64,000 bases of DNA from assembly GCA_027186245.1 (NCBI GenBank), contig CP114481.1, forward strand, positions 54,072,569 to 54,136,568, in the 5' to 3' direction. The notes beneath the pieces are model-generated. The model was not told the origin of the DNA. It did not search any database and was given only the letters and a program-made list of their open reading frames with translations. Made by a program: the position numbers and the translations under genes. Below are positions 38,052-51,474 of the stretch, piece by piece (position 1 is the first letter of the stretch; each line of letters starts with the position of its first letter). The stretch is from Coriaria nepalensis. Lineage: Eukaryota; Streptophyta; Magnoliopsida; Cucurbitales; Coriariaceae.

Positions 38052-41000
38052 GCGATTACTCGAGCGCCGCATAGAATGGGGGAACCAGGGGAGAGTTCAG
38101 AATACCAAGCGTTGAGCGAGCTGTTCAGGCACCACATAGATTCCTTTGATCACCTTGCCGATTCCGGCTTAGAGACTCTCCTTGAAAATATCAAGCCCGT
38201 CGAAGTTCACGACCCTTTCTCTAAGAGAAAGCTTAGAAATATCCTTTACTAGTTTCCAAGTTTCAAAGTTTTCGAATTTGATATATGATATGTATATGTA
38301 TATATGTATATGTATTTTTAATTTTATGGTTTCCTTGACCTTAATCTCACTTTGGTTTGGTAAGCCGGAACTAGGCCCACCGCAAAAGGAACGCTTGAAA
38401 GCTATGCGGCAACCTCTGCTGCCTCACGAGGTATGATTGCCTTTTAACTTCAGAGTTGAACGGTTGTAATTTTTATTTTTTAATTGTTGTTTAATTGTTA
38501 TGGTTTGGTTGCATTACTTTTTACAAAACAGTGTAGGCAAGCTAAAATTTCGTACACGGGGAAGTTCATGGCGGATGTCTGCTTTCAATATGATGACAAA
38601 GCCATCGTAAGAGAGAGATATAATTTTGGGCAATTTCCGATAATGTTAAAGGTTGGTGCTTTTTTACTTTTCTCTACTTCTTTATGTACCTGAACTACCA
38701 TCTTTTATTGTTGAGTATTCTTATCGAATAAATATGAGTTTCTTCTCTGGCGGAGAACCAACTTGTCTAAGATTGGTTATCACAAATGCTAACGTTTTAG
38801 TTTATGATTTACTGCTACGGAGATAGTTTTTACGTCAAAATGTTTGGAAAGCAATCGAACTTGGTCGGTTAATGGCTTAAGATATAAGGCGAGGCCAATT
38901 GAACTAAAAATTTTGTGTGCTTATTAGGGGGAAAAAAAAGGTGAGGGCAAGTAGAAGATAACTGGAAAGGCATTACTTGGATGCTTTTATTTAAATTAAT
39001 CAGTTAAAGTGATGACCAGATATGACCTTACATTTACCCTAGGGCTTTTGTTGTTAAAGCTATAATGATCAATTGAATGCCTTCTCTCCAGTCAAAGCTT
39101 TGTCATTTGAGAGCTGCTGATCCCCAAAAGCTAGTTTCCTACAAGGAAGAGGCTTCCGAGATGGGTGGGTAAGTGTTCTGATACATCTTCTACTTGGCAG
39201 GTTTGGATGTTTATAAAACTAGGGGCATCGTTCTATTTCAATTTGACTTTGAATGCAGTACAGCAGCGTGAAATTCTAACTTTCTATATTATTATAATAT
39301 TTGTCTTACATACATTATGTATCGATTTGTACAAGAACTGAGATGGTGCATTGATAAAAAAAGTTACTTATTAATCAGATGAGACTGAAATTTATGTGGC
39401 TGTGTTAACTCTGGTCTTTCCAATTAATTAATTTATTTATTTTTGTTGATTTTCAGTTACTTCATTTTGAATGGGCTGGAGAGAGTTGTTCGGCTTCTAA
39501 TACTGCCAAAGCGGAATTATGTACGCAACCACTTTTGTTTGATGCATGCATCTCTCTTAGGAACGCAGTTCAGTTTTTAATGTTGATCGCGTTCTTGAGG
39601 TCTTTTTCGTTTTCTCCCCCTAATAAAATGTCAGATGTCTGGCCAGCATTCCCAGGGTTTGTATACTTTTGAGTGCCCAAGGTTAAAGTTTTCAGTACTC
39701 CATCTTTCAGTTTCTTTATCCATTGATTGATCACTACACCTTATGCAAAATGTTTATTATGTTGCTACATCAACAACAGTAATATGAATTGATAGCCAAT
39801 GAAAACAAAAGAAAGGGTTTAAACTGATACAATTTGTTGACTTTAGCTGTACTAAGGCAACACATTATTTAAATACAGTACCTGTATCTTCACTTTATTG
39901 TTCAGATGTTATTTCGTCAATTTGTTATTCTCCTCTTTTGTATCTGTTGTACACTTGTTATGACACTAAAACATTTGCCAAGTTATTTCTTGTTTCTATT
40001 CTTAGTCTCTAACAATTCAATAACTGATTATGCATCTGGAATTTCCAGCCAATGAGTATGGTGAGGAACTCTTTTGCTGATAGGAGGGAAGGGTATACTG
40101 ATAAGGCGGTGGTAATAAGGTCAACTTTTTTACCTGTGCATAAAGCCTCATTTTTTTTGTTCTGCAATTGTATCTACATTTTCTTATTCTTATGGGAAAT
40201 CCCGTTGAATTTGTCCTGTTCATGTTTTAATTCTAAAGTTAAATGAGTAACATTTGGGAAGCTAAATTTTGATTTGTTTCATATGTGTTAAAGCATATGA
40301 GATCATAATACCAATCTTATATCAAGCAGTGGGCGAGGCATCGTACTTGAGTATTATAAATGTCAATGCTGGTATTTTGTCTTAAATATTGAAGCTAAAA
40401 GCACTGATATCCAACATGAACACATTGATGTATATGTGTGCCCATCTTTTATGGATGTTAGAGAGACTTAACTTAAGTTTGATGAAATTTAAGAACTTAT
40501 AACACTTTTTATTCTTATATATGACTGGTTTTGGAGACCCATTTGCAAGAATTATAAGGTTTGACAAGAATTCAGACATATATGGTAATAACAGACGTAC
40601 ATATATTCTTTACTCTATGGTTTCATAAAGACTAGTAACACACATATTAGGGGGAATATCCTCTAGGGTTCAGATATCATGATTTAATCTTTGAAAGAGT
40701 ACTCTAAGATTAAAAATATAGAATGTTATGTCTGGGATTTGTATTTCTTGCTGGTGGGGGTTTGGCATAAGTTGATTTTAGGCAACCCAGATGCCTCATT
40801 GCATACCTAAGTGAACACCTATACTTGGGTCTTTTGTAGCATTGGCTGTACCAATTTTGCATCCAGAGAAGTGTCTACTCATTTGGCATCGTGAATATTT
40901 CTGAAGGTTTTTTAGGAGCCTTTGCTTCAATGTTTAATAACTACCCCATTATGTTAATTCGAGGAGCTTATCGGCGAATTCCTTGCCTTCTTCACATGGG

Positions 41001-44000
41001 GTGTGATGTTTGGTTTGTTGTTCTGCTGTAGTTTCTTGTTGAGAGAATCTGAATTTTTGGTTCCGGTTGCCATTTTTGCATCCTAATGTGTCTGCATTCA
41101 ATTTTATCAATCAATTTTAAGCTGTTTAAATTCTTGCTTCCAGGTGTGTGAGAAGAGATCAGTCTTCAATTTCAGTCAAATTGTATTACCTTCGAAATGG
41201 CAGTGCCAGACTTGGATTTTGGTAAGAATTTAATGGTTAGCTCTTAGAGTGCAACTGTTATCTTGTGGTTTGGGAATGTGATTTGAAGAAAATTTTTATC
41301 GGCTATTTCAGGATACAGGGGAAGGAATACTTACTTCCTGTGGGCGTTGTTCTAAAGGTTGTGGAATATCGATTCTCTTATATATTCTGATGCTTTTATC
41401 ATTTTGTACCTTTCAAGGAAACTTTTTCTTTTATTTCAACATATCTCTTGTTAATAAACCACAAATTTCAACACTCAGATGTATATTTTGTGTGAAAATA
41501 AAGATCTTTCTTGTTAAGGAATGTGTTTATTTGGAACATTGTGGAAGACTTGATTTCTACTCTCAAGTTCGAAAGTTGAAGTAAAGGCATTCTGGTCCAT
41601 GCTCTCTGGGTCTTAGAAACTTGTGCCTGTTGCTATTGGTGAGAAGAATTGATAGCTTAGATAAAATTTGAAAGAAAAACATCGTGGCAGATTAAGAGGA
41701 AAACTATAATGCGTCCCAATGTGTCATATCATCTATCTGATCAGATCTTGTTTTGAGAGGTTCAAGTGTACTTAAGCTGAATTTTAGGCATAAAAAGTGA
41801 GTGTATCTAAAACTTTATTGTCTAGCACTTTTGTTATTATGTGCAGTATTGAGCACACGCTGAGCTTTATATATGTACAATGATTTTTATTGCTCTACTG
41901 AAATATGATGCCTAGCGGTTATTTTGACAGGCTCTTGTTGATACACCTGATCATGAAATATATAGGAGTCTGACAAGCTGCTATAGTCAGAAACATGAGA
42001 AGGGAAAGGGCGCTGTTGGAACTCAACTTGTGGGTGAAAGGGCGAAGATTATTCTTGATGAACTCCGAAATCTGGGTCTTCTCACTCATCATCAGTGTAT
42101 AGAGCATATTGGTACTTATCTCATTTCAAGAGCGTGTCTTGTGTTTTTCAATATTATTTTATCTATATTTAACTGCCTTCATTGCAAACATAGGAGAGCA
42201 CTTCCAACATGTCATGTATGGACTACAAAATGAAAGTCTTGCAGTTGTAAGTGGTTTTCTGCTATTTAATCCTTTGATATTTTAACAAGACAATTATTTC
42301 TCTGCCAGCCTATCAGTTTATGTTAAATATTTGATAAAATGTGTTGTTTTTTTTTTTTTTTTTTTTTAATTTTAATTTTAATTTTCTCCCTTTTACCTGT
42401 TATCTTAGGTAGCTGATGCAGTACTTCAGGATTACATTTTTGTTCACCTCGATAACAACTATGACAAATTCAATCTTCTCATGTTAGCTATGATTCTCTT
42501 TTTGTATCTGATTTTTTGCTCTTTTCATGAACAGTGTCTCCATTAGTTGTCGATGGTTTCTTTTCTCTTCACATGATCATTTTTATATCAAACGTGACTG
42601 ACTCACGCTTTTTTTGCTCTATTTTTCAAAGCTTTATGGTCCATAAGCTCTTCTCGCTTATAGATCAGACATCTGCGCCTGACAACCCAGATGCTTTGCA
42701 AAACCAAGAAGTCTTACTCCCTGGTCACTTGATAACCATATATCTCAAGGTAAAAACAAGGAACTGCTATGGATAGGGAAGCTTGCATCTAAGGCGGCCA
42801 GAACAGTCGATATTACTAATATTTCTTGTTTTATACTTATTTGTAACTTTTGCAATGCTTCGTTTTATTAATTATTTTTCTCCTATCTTGATAAAAATTG
42901 AAATTTCTTACTTTAGTCTTCCAAGTCTTGTGTATCCTCTCACATTCTTATGTTTGCAGGAGAAGTTAGAAGAGTGGTTGCATAAGGGAAAAAAGCTTCT
43001 TAAAGAAGAACTCAACAATATTGAAAACAAAAGTTTTGATTTCTATAGCTGTAAGTTTTTTTTTTTTTTTGGCAGCTCTGGAAGAATTATACACACACTT
43101 CCTGTCTTGATTTTAGTGTCAGCTTTTAATTTACATATGATATTTTCTGTACGCAACTATGCTGATATCTCCCAACTAGTTCATTTACACTTCAGTCTTA
43201 GAATTATGAACATTGTCAGTCTTCTCTTTACTGAGAGTTCCACTATTGCATGTAATGCAGTGGCTCATGTCAAGAAGATTATCCACAAAAGTCCTTCAAA
43301 GCAAATAAGTACAGCTATTGAAAATATGCTGAAAACTGGAAGACTTAATACACAAACAGGGCTAGATCTGCAACAGGTATATTACTGCTGTAACATTCCT
43401 ACCCGTCTATATGGAATATCATTTTAAGCTTATGATGCTTTTATTTTTTCATTTTTTGTACCTTCCTTTTTCTTTCTTATTTTTAATAGGAGATCTTGTG
43501 CCAGATTTTTTTTTTGTTTTTGTTTTTAATCATTAAAGTTTGCAGTAAAAATGTTTTATCATTAAAATAATCTTTCCTCAAGAGAGATTGGGGAGTTTTT
43601 ACTCATATTGCATCAACTTTTGTGATTTGCATTTTGCTTCATTAGAGGGCTGGATATACAGTTCAGGCAGAACGGCTTAATTTCTTGCGGTTTCTATCAC
43701 ACTTTCGTGCTGTTCATCGTGGAGCTTCATTTGCTGGACTTCGCACCACAACAGTTCGAAAATTACTACCTGAGTATGTATTTTCTTGCTAAACTCTTAT
43801 CAATGTTGTTATATTATATTCCTTGGATTTATTTGTTTGTTCCTGATCCATAGGTCTTGGGGCTTTCTTTGCCCTGTGCACACACCTGATGGTGAACCTT
43901 GCGGGTTATTGAACCATTTGACTTGCATTTGTCGTAAGTTCCATGATCTCTAACGGATGAACCTTCATATCTGCAGAGTAGTTTACTTTTACCTTTTCAA

Positions 44001-47000
44001 TGCAATAAGTAGAAAATTTGTTGTATGATATAATGTTTCTGTGTGACTTCGTATTCCTTACAAACCAAGCAAGTCAAACTAGTGAGCTTCTACATGTGAT
44101 GCCAGAAATTGTAGTCAAAGCATCTTCATCTTATCAATAATGATTCTCTAGAACTAGTAACAGACAACTAGTTATCTTCTAGTTGTTTGGTTTACAAGGT
44201 AGGAATTGCCTGCTTTCACTGTGAAAAATTATGGCCTCTGACCACGGACTGCTAGCTCTTAACATTGATGGTATTCGGTTTGTCCTTAACATACTACTTA
44301 AAAAAAAGTTGAGTGGGCCAAGGTTCAAAGGCTGTCCAATTACATAAGATTTAATCTCAGTTTTTAGTGTTTGCTTATGTGAAGGTAAACTAATTTACAT
44401 TCTCATTTTTTACTGTTTGCCTGCTTTCCCTCTTACATTGTCACTCATATGAGAAGTTATCTTGTTTTATTGCCTAGTCTGGTAATCTCATTGTAAATTC
44501 TCGGTTTCAGGAATTACATCATACTTTGATTCTCAAGGACGAGTTAGGGACTTCTTTGAAATAAGAAAATCTATTATCAGTGTTCTGATTGCGGTTGGAA
44601 TGAGAGCAAAGCTTGTTTATGATGGTCCACCTGAAGTGCTTTCTGTTCTTTTAGATGGCCGGGTCATTGGTTCTATAGCTTCCAGTCAAGTCGAGAAAGT
44701 TGTTGCTCATTTACGAAGATTAAAAGTTTCAAGTACCCCATTGGTCAGTTTTTGTCCTATTCTTCTTACTCTTCCTTTACTTTCTTTCCTTGATGTACTT
44801 GTTTTACTTTTATGAACAGATTCCAGATGACCTTGAAGTTGGATACGTTCCTTTAAGTCTTAGTGGAGCGTATCCTGGTCTGTATCTGTTCACCTCTCCC
44901 TCCAGATTTGTTCGGCCTGTTAGAAATTTTTCAATATCTTCAGAGGAAGGTCAAGATATTGAACTCATTGGCCCCTTTGAACAGGTAATATAGACTTATT
45001 AACTGTAAATAACATGGGTTGTAACTGTCAAGTTAAACCTTTTCTCGTGTGTCAGATAAGGGAAGAAGAGCTAACTCATTCACATTTTTCACTATAGGTA
45101 TTCATGGAGATAAGCTGTCCTGATGGTGGAGACGGTGGGAGGAAAATTGCTTTTCCCGCAACTCATGAAGAAATTCATCCAACTGGAATGCTCAGTGTTG
45201 TTGCTAATCTCACTCCGTGGTCAGATCATAACCAGAGCCCGAGGAATATGTATCAGTGTCAGGTGTCCTTCTCTCCTTCCCTCTCCCTGAGCAAGGAGGA
45301 ATTAAAAAAAAAAATTACCATTTGTATTGCTCATGATCTTCGTTAAATCTTTTCTTGATTTTAACGACTGCGGCTTTTTGTGATTAGTAGATGGCAAAGC
45401 AAACAATGGCATTCTCATCCCAAGCAATTAACTTTCGTGCAGATCAAAAGCTATACCATCTTCAGGTTACTTCATGTTACAAACCCCCCCCCCCCCCCTT
45501 CTCCTCCTGCCTCTCCCTCGTCCTGTTCTATGTTGCGCTGCATTATTTTTAATTCATTAACTGAAATATCATGAGATGTTGACAGACTCCTCAAACTCCC
45601 ATCGTTCGCACAAGTGCATACACAAAATACAGTATTGATGAATATCCAACAGGCACAAATGCGATAGTTGCAGTGTTGGCATATACAGGGTAAGAATAGA
45701 GACTTGTATATGAGGACCTCTCCTCTTTTTTTTTTTCAGTCTATTTGTGACACGTTGATCTGGATTTATTCATGATATGTAGATATGATATGGAGGATGC
45801 TATGATTCTAAATAAGTCATCTGTAGAACGTGGGATGTTTCATGGTCAAATATATCAGGTTGGCTGTTGCTACATCTTTTGCTACTGGAAAGTTGCAATT
45901 TTCATTTTTTCTACTTATCTTTTAATATATATCTAGTTGTAATAATTGTCTGCATCATTTTGGCTGTTTTCTGTAACTGAGTTCCTCAGAGATAATTATG
46001 GTTATTATGATTTTTATATATCATTTATATTAAACAGGGATCATTAAGTTTCTCTTGCTTACCTATGATTTCCCCTCATATTCAATGTTGTAAGATAAAT
46101 AAAGCATTTTAAGGGTGTCAATTTAACTAATTATTAGGATAGCTTCTAATCATACTATCTTATGAGACAATCCTGTTAAACAATCACACATGGAAGTTTA
46201 CACAAACAGATACAAGCATTTAATGGAAGTTTTAGAATTCAGTTGATATTTTGTAATCATAGGACAGCGTTCAGTCATGTTTGATATATATCTCTGTTCT
46301 TCTCATCCTATGAAATTTCTTAATATCCCGTACATGTGTTACTCTCTCATTTATATTTTTTCCAATCTCATATTTAACAGAGTATTAAAAGCCATAATAC
46401 AATGATTTAAAATTCATGGCATGTAATCCTTTTATTTGACCTCTTGGAATTTCTTGTCTTTGTGTAATGTCAAGACAGAATTTATCCATGTAATCCAGCT
46501 TAAAATTTGAATTCTTGCTAACTCTAGTGAGTGGAATTTGGCAGACGGAGACCATTGACTTGTCCGATCAGAGCAAAAGGACAGATCGAAGCTCGAAAAT
46601 GTTTAGGAGGAGTAATGATAATAAGGAAGCCCATTCATTTATTGATTCAGATGGACTTCCATATGTTGGTCAGGTTAGCATTATGTTCTCTGTTTTTTGT
46701 TTGGGAGGAATGAACATGGTATATACATACATATATATTGTTCGTTATATTATATACTATCTATAGTTAGTTTAATGTATGAAGATTTTCAGATGATAAA
46801 ACCAAATGAGCCGTATTATAGTGTTCATAATGAGGTGACAAGCATTACAAGGACCATCAGACGAAAGGGTTCAGAACCTGTTTATGTTGACTATGTTGCT
46901 GTAGATGTGAAAAACAAGAAGAATCCTCAGAAGGTATGTGGAACACAAACCTATGTACTGCTTGAACATGATTTTTAGAAAATTAATGTCGGACTGATGA

Positions 47001-48765
47001 TGAGAAATTGTGTATTAATCAATTTTAAAAGGTTTTCACTTGATCAATGCGTTACCAATCGTGTGACATTGGAATATAGCTCTCTCAAAGGAACTGATCA
47101 ACCAAATATAACTAACCTGTAGCTCTCCACTTCCACACTTTAAAAAAGTAGTTATTTTCCTTGCACCTAACATGAGTCACCTCATAATTATGATCTGTTA
47201 TCTATTCTTTCGTATGCATATTTTAATTTACTCCTATTTTGAGCAGGTGAATATTCGATTTCGACATCCGAGAAACCCTGTCATCGGTGATAAATTTAGC
47301 AGTAGACATGGACAGAAAGGTGTTTGCTCCCAGTTGTGGCCTGATGTTGATATGCCATTTTCTGGAGTCACAGGAATGCGTCCAGATCTCATTATTAATC
47401 CACATGCATTTCCTTCACGAATGACAATTGCAATGCTGTTGGAGTCTGTTGCTGCTAAGGTACTGCTAGCTTAGAAATAAACATGTATAGATGGTCTTTT
47501 CTTGTACTGACTTTCTGACTAATCTTATGTGTACACTGAGTGAACACATAATATGGTTGAATGTTTTATAGAACACCCAGTATGGTTGAACGTTATATAA
47601 TGTTTAAAATTTCTTATATGGAAGTTCAAATATACTCTTATCAGCTCATGCTTACATACTGTAAGATAATATCTGATATAGACATGCTTAATTACATGTG
47701 CTTACAGATAGGTTGCTTAGATGGAGAATTCGTGGACGCAACACCTTTCTCTAGCTCGATAAAGAAAACTGAAGGAAAAGCAGAACGAGAATCTAAATCT
47801 CTTGTTGATGAGCTTGGTTCCATGTTAAAGAAAAAGGGGTTTAATTACCATGGTGTAGAGGTACTCTATAGTGGGGTATATGGAACAGAACTAACTTGTG
47901 AGATATTTATCGGACCTGTATATTATCAGCGACTCAGGCACATGGTTTCTGACAAATATCAGGTGAGAAAGCTTTTCGATTTTCATCATTCCTGTCCATA
48001 TGTTGCCATGAAGCGTGAAGTCTAATTCTTCTCTGTGCTATTTTATATGTATCAGCTTAATACTGATTCTGGCTTATTAAGATCCATTAGCATTTTTGGT
48101 TTTTTATCCACCGATTAGCAACCTTGATGAAGTTAGTAATGGTGGATTGTCCTTTACTCTGCGTTCAGATAGGATTCATTAAGAAAGAGGCATTAGCCCC
48201 TTAAGCTGTAGCCCAATTATCATGCCTTGTCAACAAAACAATGAAGAAAAATTTAGCCATTAATGATTTTCTTAACTTACCTGTCAAGTCATTCATACCT
48301 CTGAATTAATATATTACTTCACTTAATTCTCTTGGCACTTAACATTTTGTATTCCAGGTTCGTTCCACTGGAATAGTAGATCAGGTCACAAGGCAACCAA
48401 TCAAGGGAAGAAAACGTGGTGGTGGTATTCGTTTTGGAGAAATGGAGCGAGACTCCATACTTGCACACGGAGCAGCATATCTGTTGCATGATAGGCTCCA
48501 TACATGCTCTGATCATCACATTGCTGATGTATGTTCTATTTGTGGGAGCATCCTCACAACTTCATTTATCCAGCCTATGAAACGAGCAGTAAGAGAGTTC
48601 AGCGGGCTCCCCCCTGCCCGAGCCCCCAAAAAGGTTACTTGCCGAGCTTGCCAGACGAGTAAAGGGATCGAGACAGTTGCAATGCCCTATGTCTTTAGAT
48701 ACCTGGCCGCAGAGTTGGCTGCTATGAACATCAAAATGACCCTCCAGCTAAGCGATGGCACATGA
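37974..48765 (+). CDS. NRPA2: RNA polymerase I second-largest subunit
   Basis: Forms the active centre of RNA polymerase I with the largest subunit and transcribes rRNA in the nucleolus. There are 27 coding exons: 37974-38238, 38351-38430, 38532-38651, 39092-39168, 39457-39520, 40049-40119, 41144-41221, 41312-41357, 41931-42111, 42194-42246, 42409-42482, 42632-42749, 42960-43050, 43261-43376, 43646-43773, 43854-43933, 44511-44743, 44820-44984, 45098-45262, 45391-45465, 45586-45689, 45783-45858, 46545-46673, 46793-46933, 47247-47459, 47708-47962, 48358-48765. They join in frame to 1201 residues. Hallmarks: [20 protein letters not shown] (about 521), [14 protein letters not shown] (about 795), [19 protein letters not shown] (about 915), and the C-terminal zinc site Cys1125/1128/1161/1164. 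The GLLNH and [15 protein letters not shown] phrasing fits the Pol I class over Pol II or III. Intron 1 is U12-type. Confidence 0.96.
38239..38350 (+). other. U12-type AT-AC intron (NRPA2 intron 1)
   Basis: The donor reads ATATCCTTT, the exact U12 AT-AC consensus. The branch site TTCCTTGAC (38331-38339) matches the U12 consensus TTCCTTRAY and lies about a dozen bases before the acceptor CTCAC. No GT-AG pair in the interval keeps the frame, while this pair gives [14 protein letters not shown] in frame. Confidence 0.88.
45484..45498 (+). repeat. Homopolymer run of 15 C
   Basis: It lies in intron 20 of NRPA2, less than 20 bases after the donor, followed by a CT-rich stretch. The length may vary. 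Confidence 0.85.
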
Positions 48766-49932
48766 GAAGCCTGATATATATATATATATTTTTAATCACA
48801 AAGTTGAGTTAAGATAAGCAAAAGATTTCACACATCCTTGATGCTTAAAAATGATGATGATGTATGTGGCTCGTCGACTTCAAGCCGTTGGAGACCGGAA
48901 TCAGATCTATACCCGAATGTACCAATACCCCGGAAATGGGGTCTAAGTTTTGTTTCTAACCTGTTGATTGTACAAACTTTGAAGTACTTCTTGTTAAATG
49001 AGTTACCCTTCAAACAAAACAAAATGAGCAACTTAATACTATTTATGTTTGTATGCAATCTATATTTTAAGAGGTCCTAAATATATCAATCCAAACGTTT
49101 TTGTTTTCGGAAACACCGAAATGGTATCATAACACGATTCTTGTCGACGTTTGTTTTGGTCGAATGATTATATTATTAATAAATAAATAAATAAAAAAAA
49201 CCCTATTTGAACGGTAAACCAAAAGCTTTATACGAAAGTAAAAAAGTAGATATAAAATGATAAGATAATTATATCTGGAGCAGAGATGGTTAAAATCTGA
49301 GCGGATAATGAATGATGTTACTAAAACTAAAAAGTAATATATTTTAAATGATAAATTAAATAAAATATTAATACAAAATTATAAAATAAATAAATTAGAG
49401 CAATCGCATGGAGAGGGAAATAGAAGACAAGATTTGATTATTCATTCGGATCTGTGATTTTCAGTCTTTGCTTGACAACCTTACTGCTGACCCTCTCTAA
49501 AAGGTACCGTTCCCTCCTCTCTAACAACCCTGTTTCTCCTTTCCTCTCTGCATTTCTTTCCCGAATCGAAGCTCTCTTCTGAAGATCTAATAAGCGTACG
49601 AAGAAGAACAGTATGCTATATGCTGTCTGTCTCTTTTTGTTAAACTTTCTGGTCCTTGGAATTTGTAAAATGTTTTGGTAACTTTGTAGATTGACGGTTG
49701 AATCTGTCTTCAGAGATGACTCTCATGTATTATGTGTTATTGGAAAAAAATGGGTTCTTTTTTTTCCTTTCTGGTTTATGAGTTTCTTGAATTCTTGTAT
49801 GCCAGAACGAGTGTTATTGTTACAATGCTGTGTGTTTACTTTTGACATTCTCAGGAGAAAGAGAGATGGTGTGCTTGAAGAAGTGCTGAAATTTGTGGAG
49901 TTTGATCAGTAATTATAGTTTAATCTCTTACA
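48766..49932 (+). other. NRPA2 3' flank, then PATROL1 promoter and leader
   Basis: The first 300 bases probably hold the 3' untranslated region of NRPA2. From about 49440 the DNA turns CT-rich (CTCTCTAAAAGGTACCG, TCTCCTTTCCTC), the style of a plant leader. A possible leader exon/intron pair ends with the acceptor TTCTCAG near 49854. No other gene is visible; an AATAAATAAATAAA run lies at about 49178-49195. Confidence 0.5.
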
Positions 49933-51443
49933 ATGGAAGAGTATGTGCTTTCCCTTTCCCTTAGCTACTGCTGTTTGTAAATCGTTTAATATTTCAGGTT
50001 TTTTGTTTATGTTTTAAGAAATTGATTGTTTGGCTCTACACTGAAACTAGATTTTTGGTTGATACAGGGAAAATGCTCTTGATATATTACAACGGTATAG
50101 GCGGGACAGGCAGATACTTCTTGACTTTATACTTTCTGGGAGCTTGATAAAGAAAGTTATTATGCCTCCTGGTGCGGTTACACTTGATGATGTGGATCTA
50201 GACCAAGTCAGTGTTGATTATGTTCTCAATTGTGCAAAAAAAGGTGGTCAACATGTCTATGATTGTGATTTTGATTTTTGAGTTTTCAATATTAGTAAAA
50301 ATTCCTCGATTCAGTAGTTCCTGTTAGTGTAGGTGGAATGCTTGAACTCTCAGAAGCTATTAGAGACTATCATGACCATATTGGTTTACCCTCCATCGTA
50401 AGTGACAACTCTGTACTATATTTTCTTTACATTCATAGTAATGCATATGTCATGAATACTAATTTTGTGCTTATCATCTATGTTCTATTCCCATTATTTG
50501 TCATTATTTTTCATGTATAGAACAACACGAGGTCTGCTGATGAGTTTTTCTTGGTTACGGATCCTGATTCTTCGGGGGGGCCTCCAAAAAGAGCACCACC
50601 GCCTGTTCCTGCTTTTACATCCCATCCTGTGATCACAACCCCTCTGTCTGTTTTCACACCACCACCTGATTCTGCAGAACGACTCATTGAGTCGCCTGTA
50701 TCAAAATCAGAATCATTTAACTCCTCACAACAAGTTCATGAGTTGACTGTAGATGACATTGAAGATTTTGAGGATGATGACAATGCTGAGGAAGTCAATA
50801 GTATGAGGGTTTCAAGAAGGAAACAAAATGATGCAGCTGATCTTGCCCTGGAGTTTCCTCCTTTTGTAACAGGTATTGGTTAAAATTTAGAGCAAATGTA
50901 GAGGTTTGATAAGATATGTGAGTACGCCATTGCCTATAATATTTTAGTTCAAATCTCAAAGTTTCATTTGTCACTATTGCTGATAAGATTTATACCTTTT
51001 GGCTTTGTACCTTTTATGTATTCAGGTATCACAGATGATGACCTCCGTGAAACTGCATATGAAGTTCTCTTGGCGTGTGCTGGGGCCTCAGGGTATGCTT
51101 CTATCTTGTTGTCCTTGCTAGGTTTTCATGTGAGATCATAAAGTTCTTGTTGTACTACAGTTGTTGATCTCCTTTTCTCTCTTGCATACCCATTGTTAAA
51201 ACTACAATTTTTCTTCCCTTTCTCTAATCCATTATCACTATCTAACAGAGGCCTTATTGTACCAACAAAGGAAAAGAAAAAAGAAAAAAAGCCTAGGCTC
51301 ATGAGGAAGCTTGGACGTAGTAGAAATGGAAATGACACGACTGAGTCGGAACGTGCACCTGGATTGGTTGGTCTGTTGGAGACCATGCGAGTACAGATGG
51401 AGGTTCTTTGATACTAAGACTTCTTTCATAGTTTATCTTTGAA

Positions 51444-51474
<31 letters not shown>

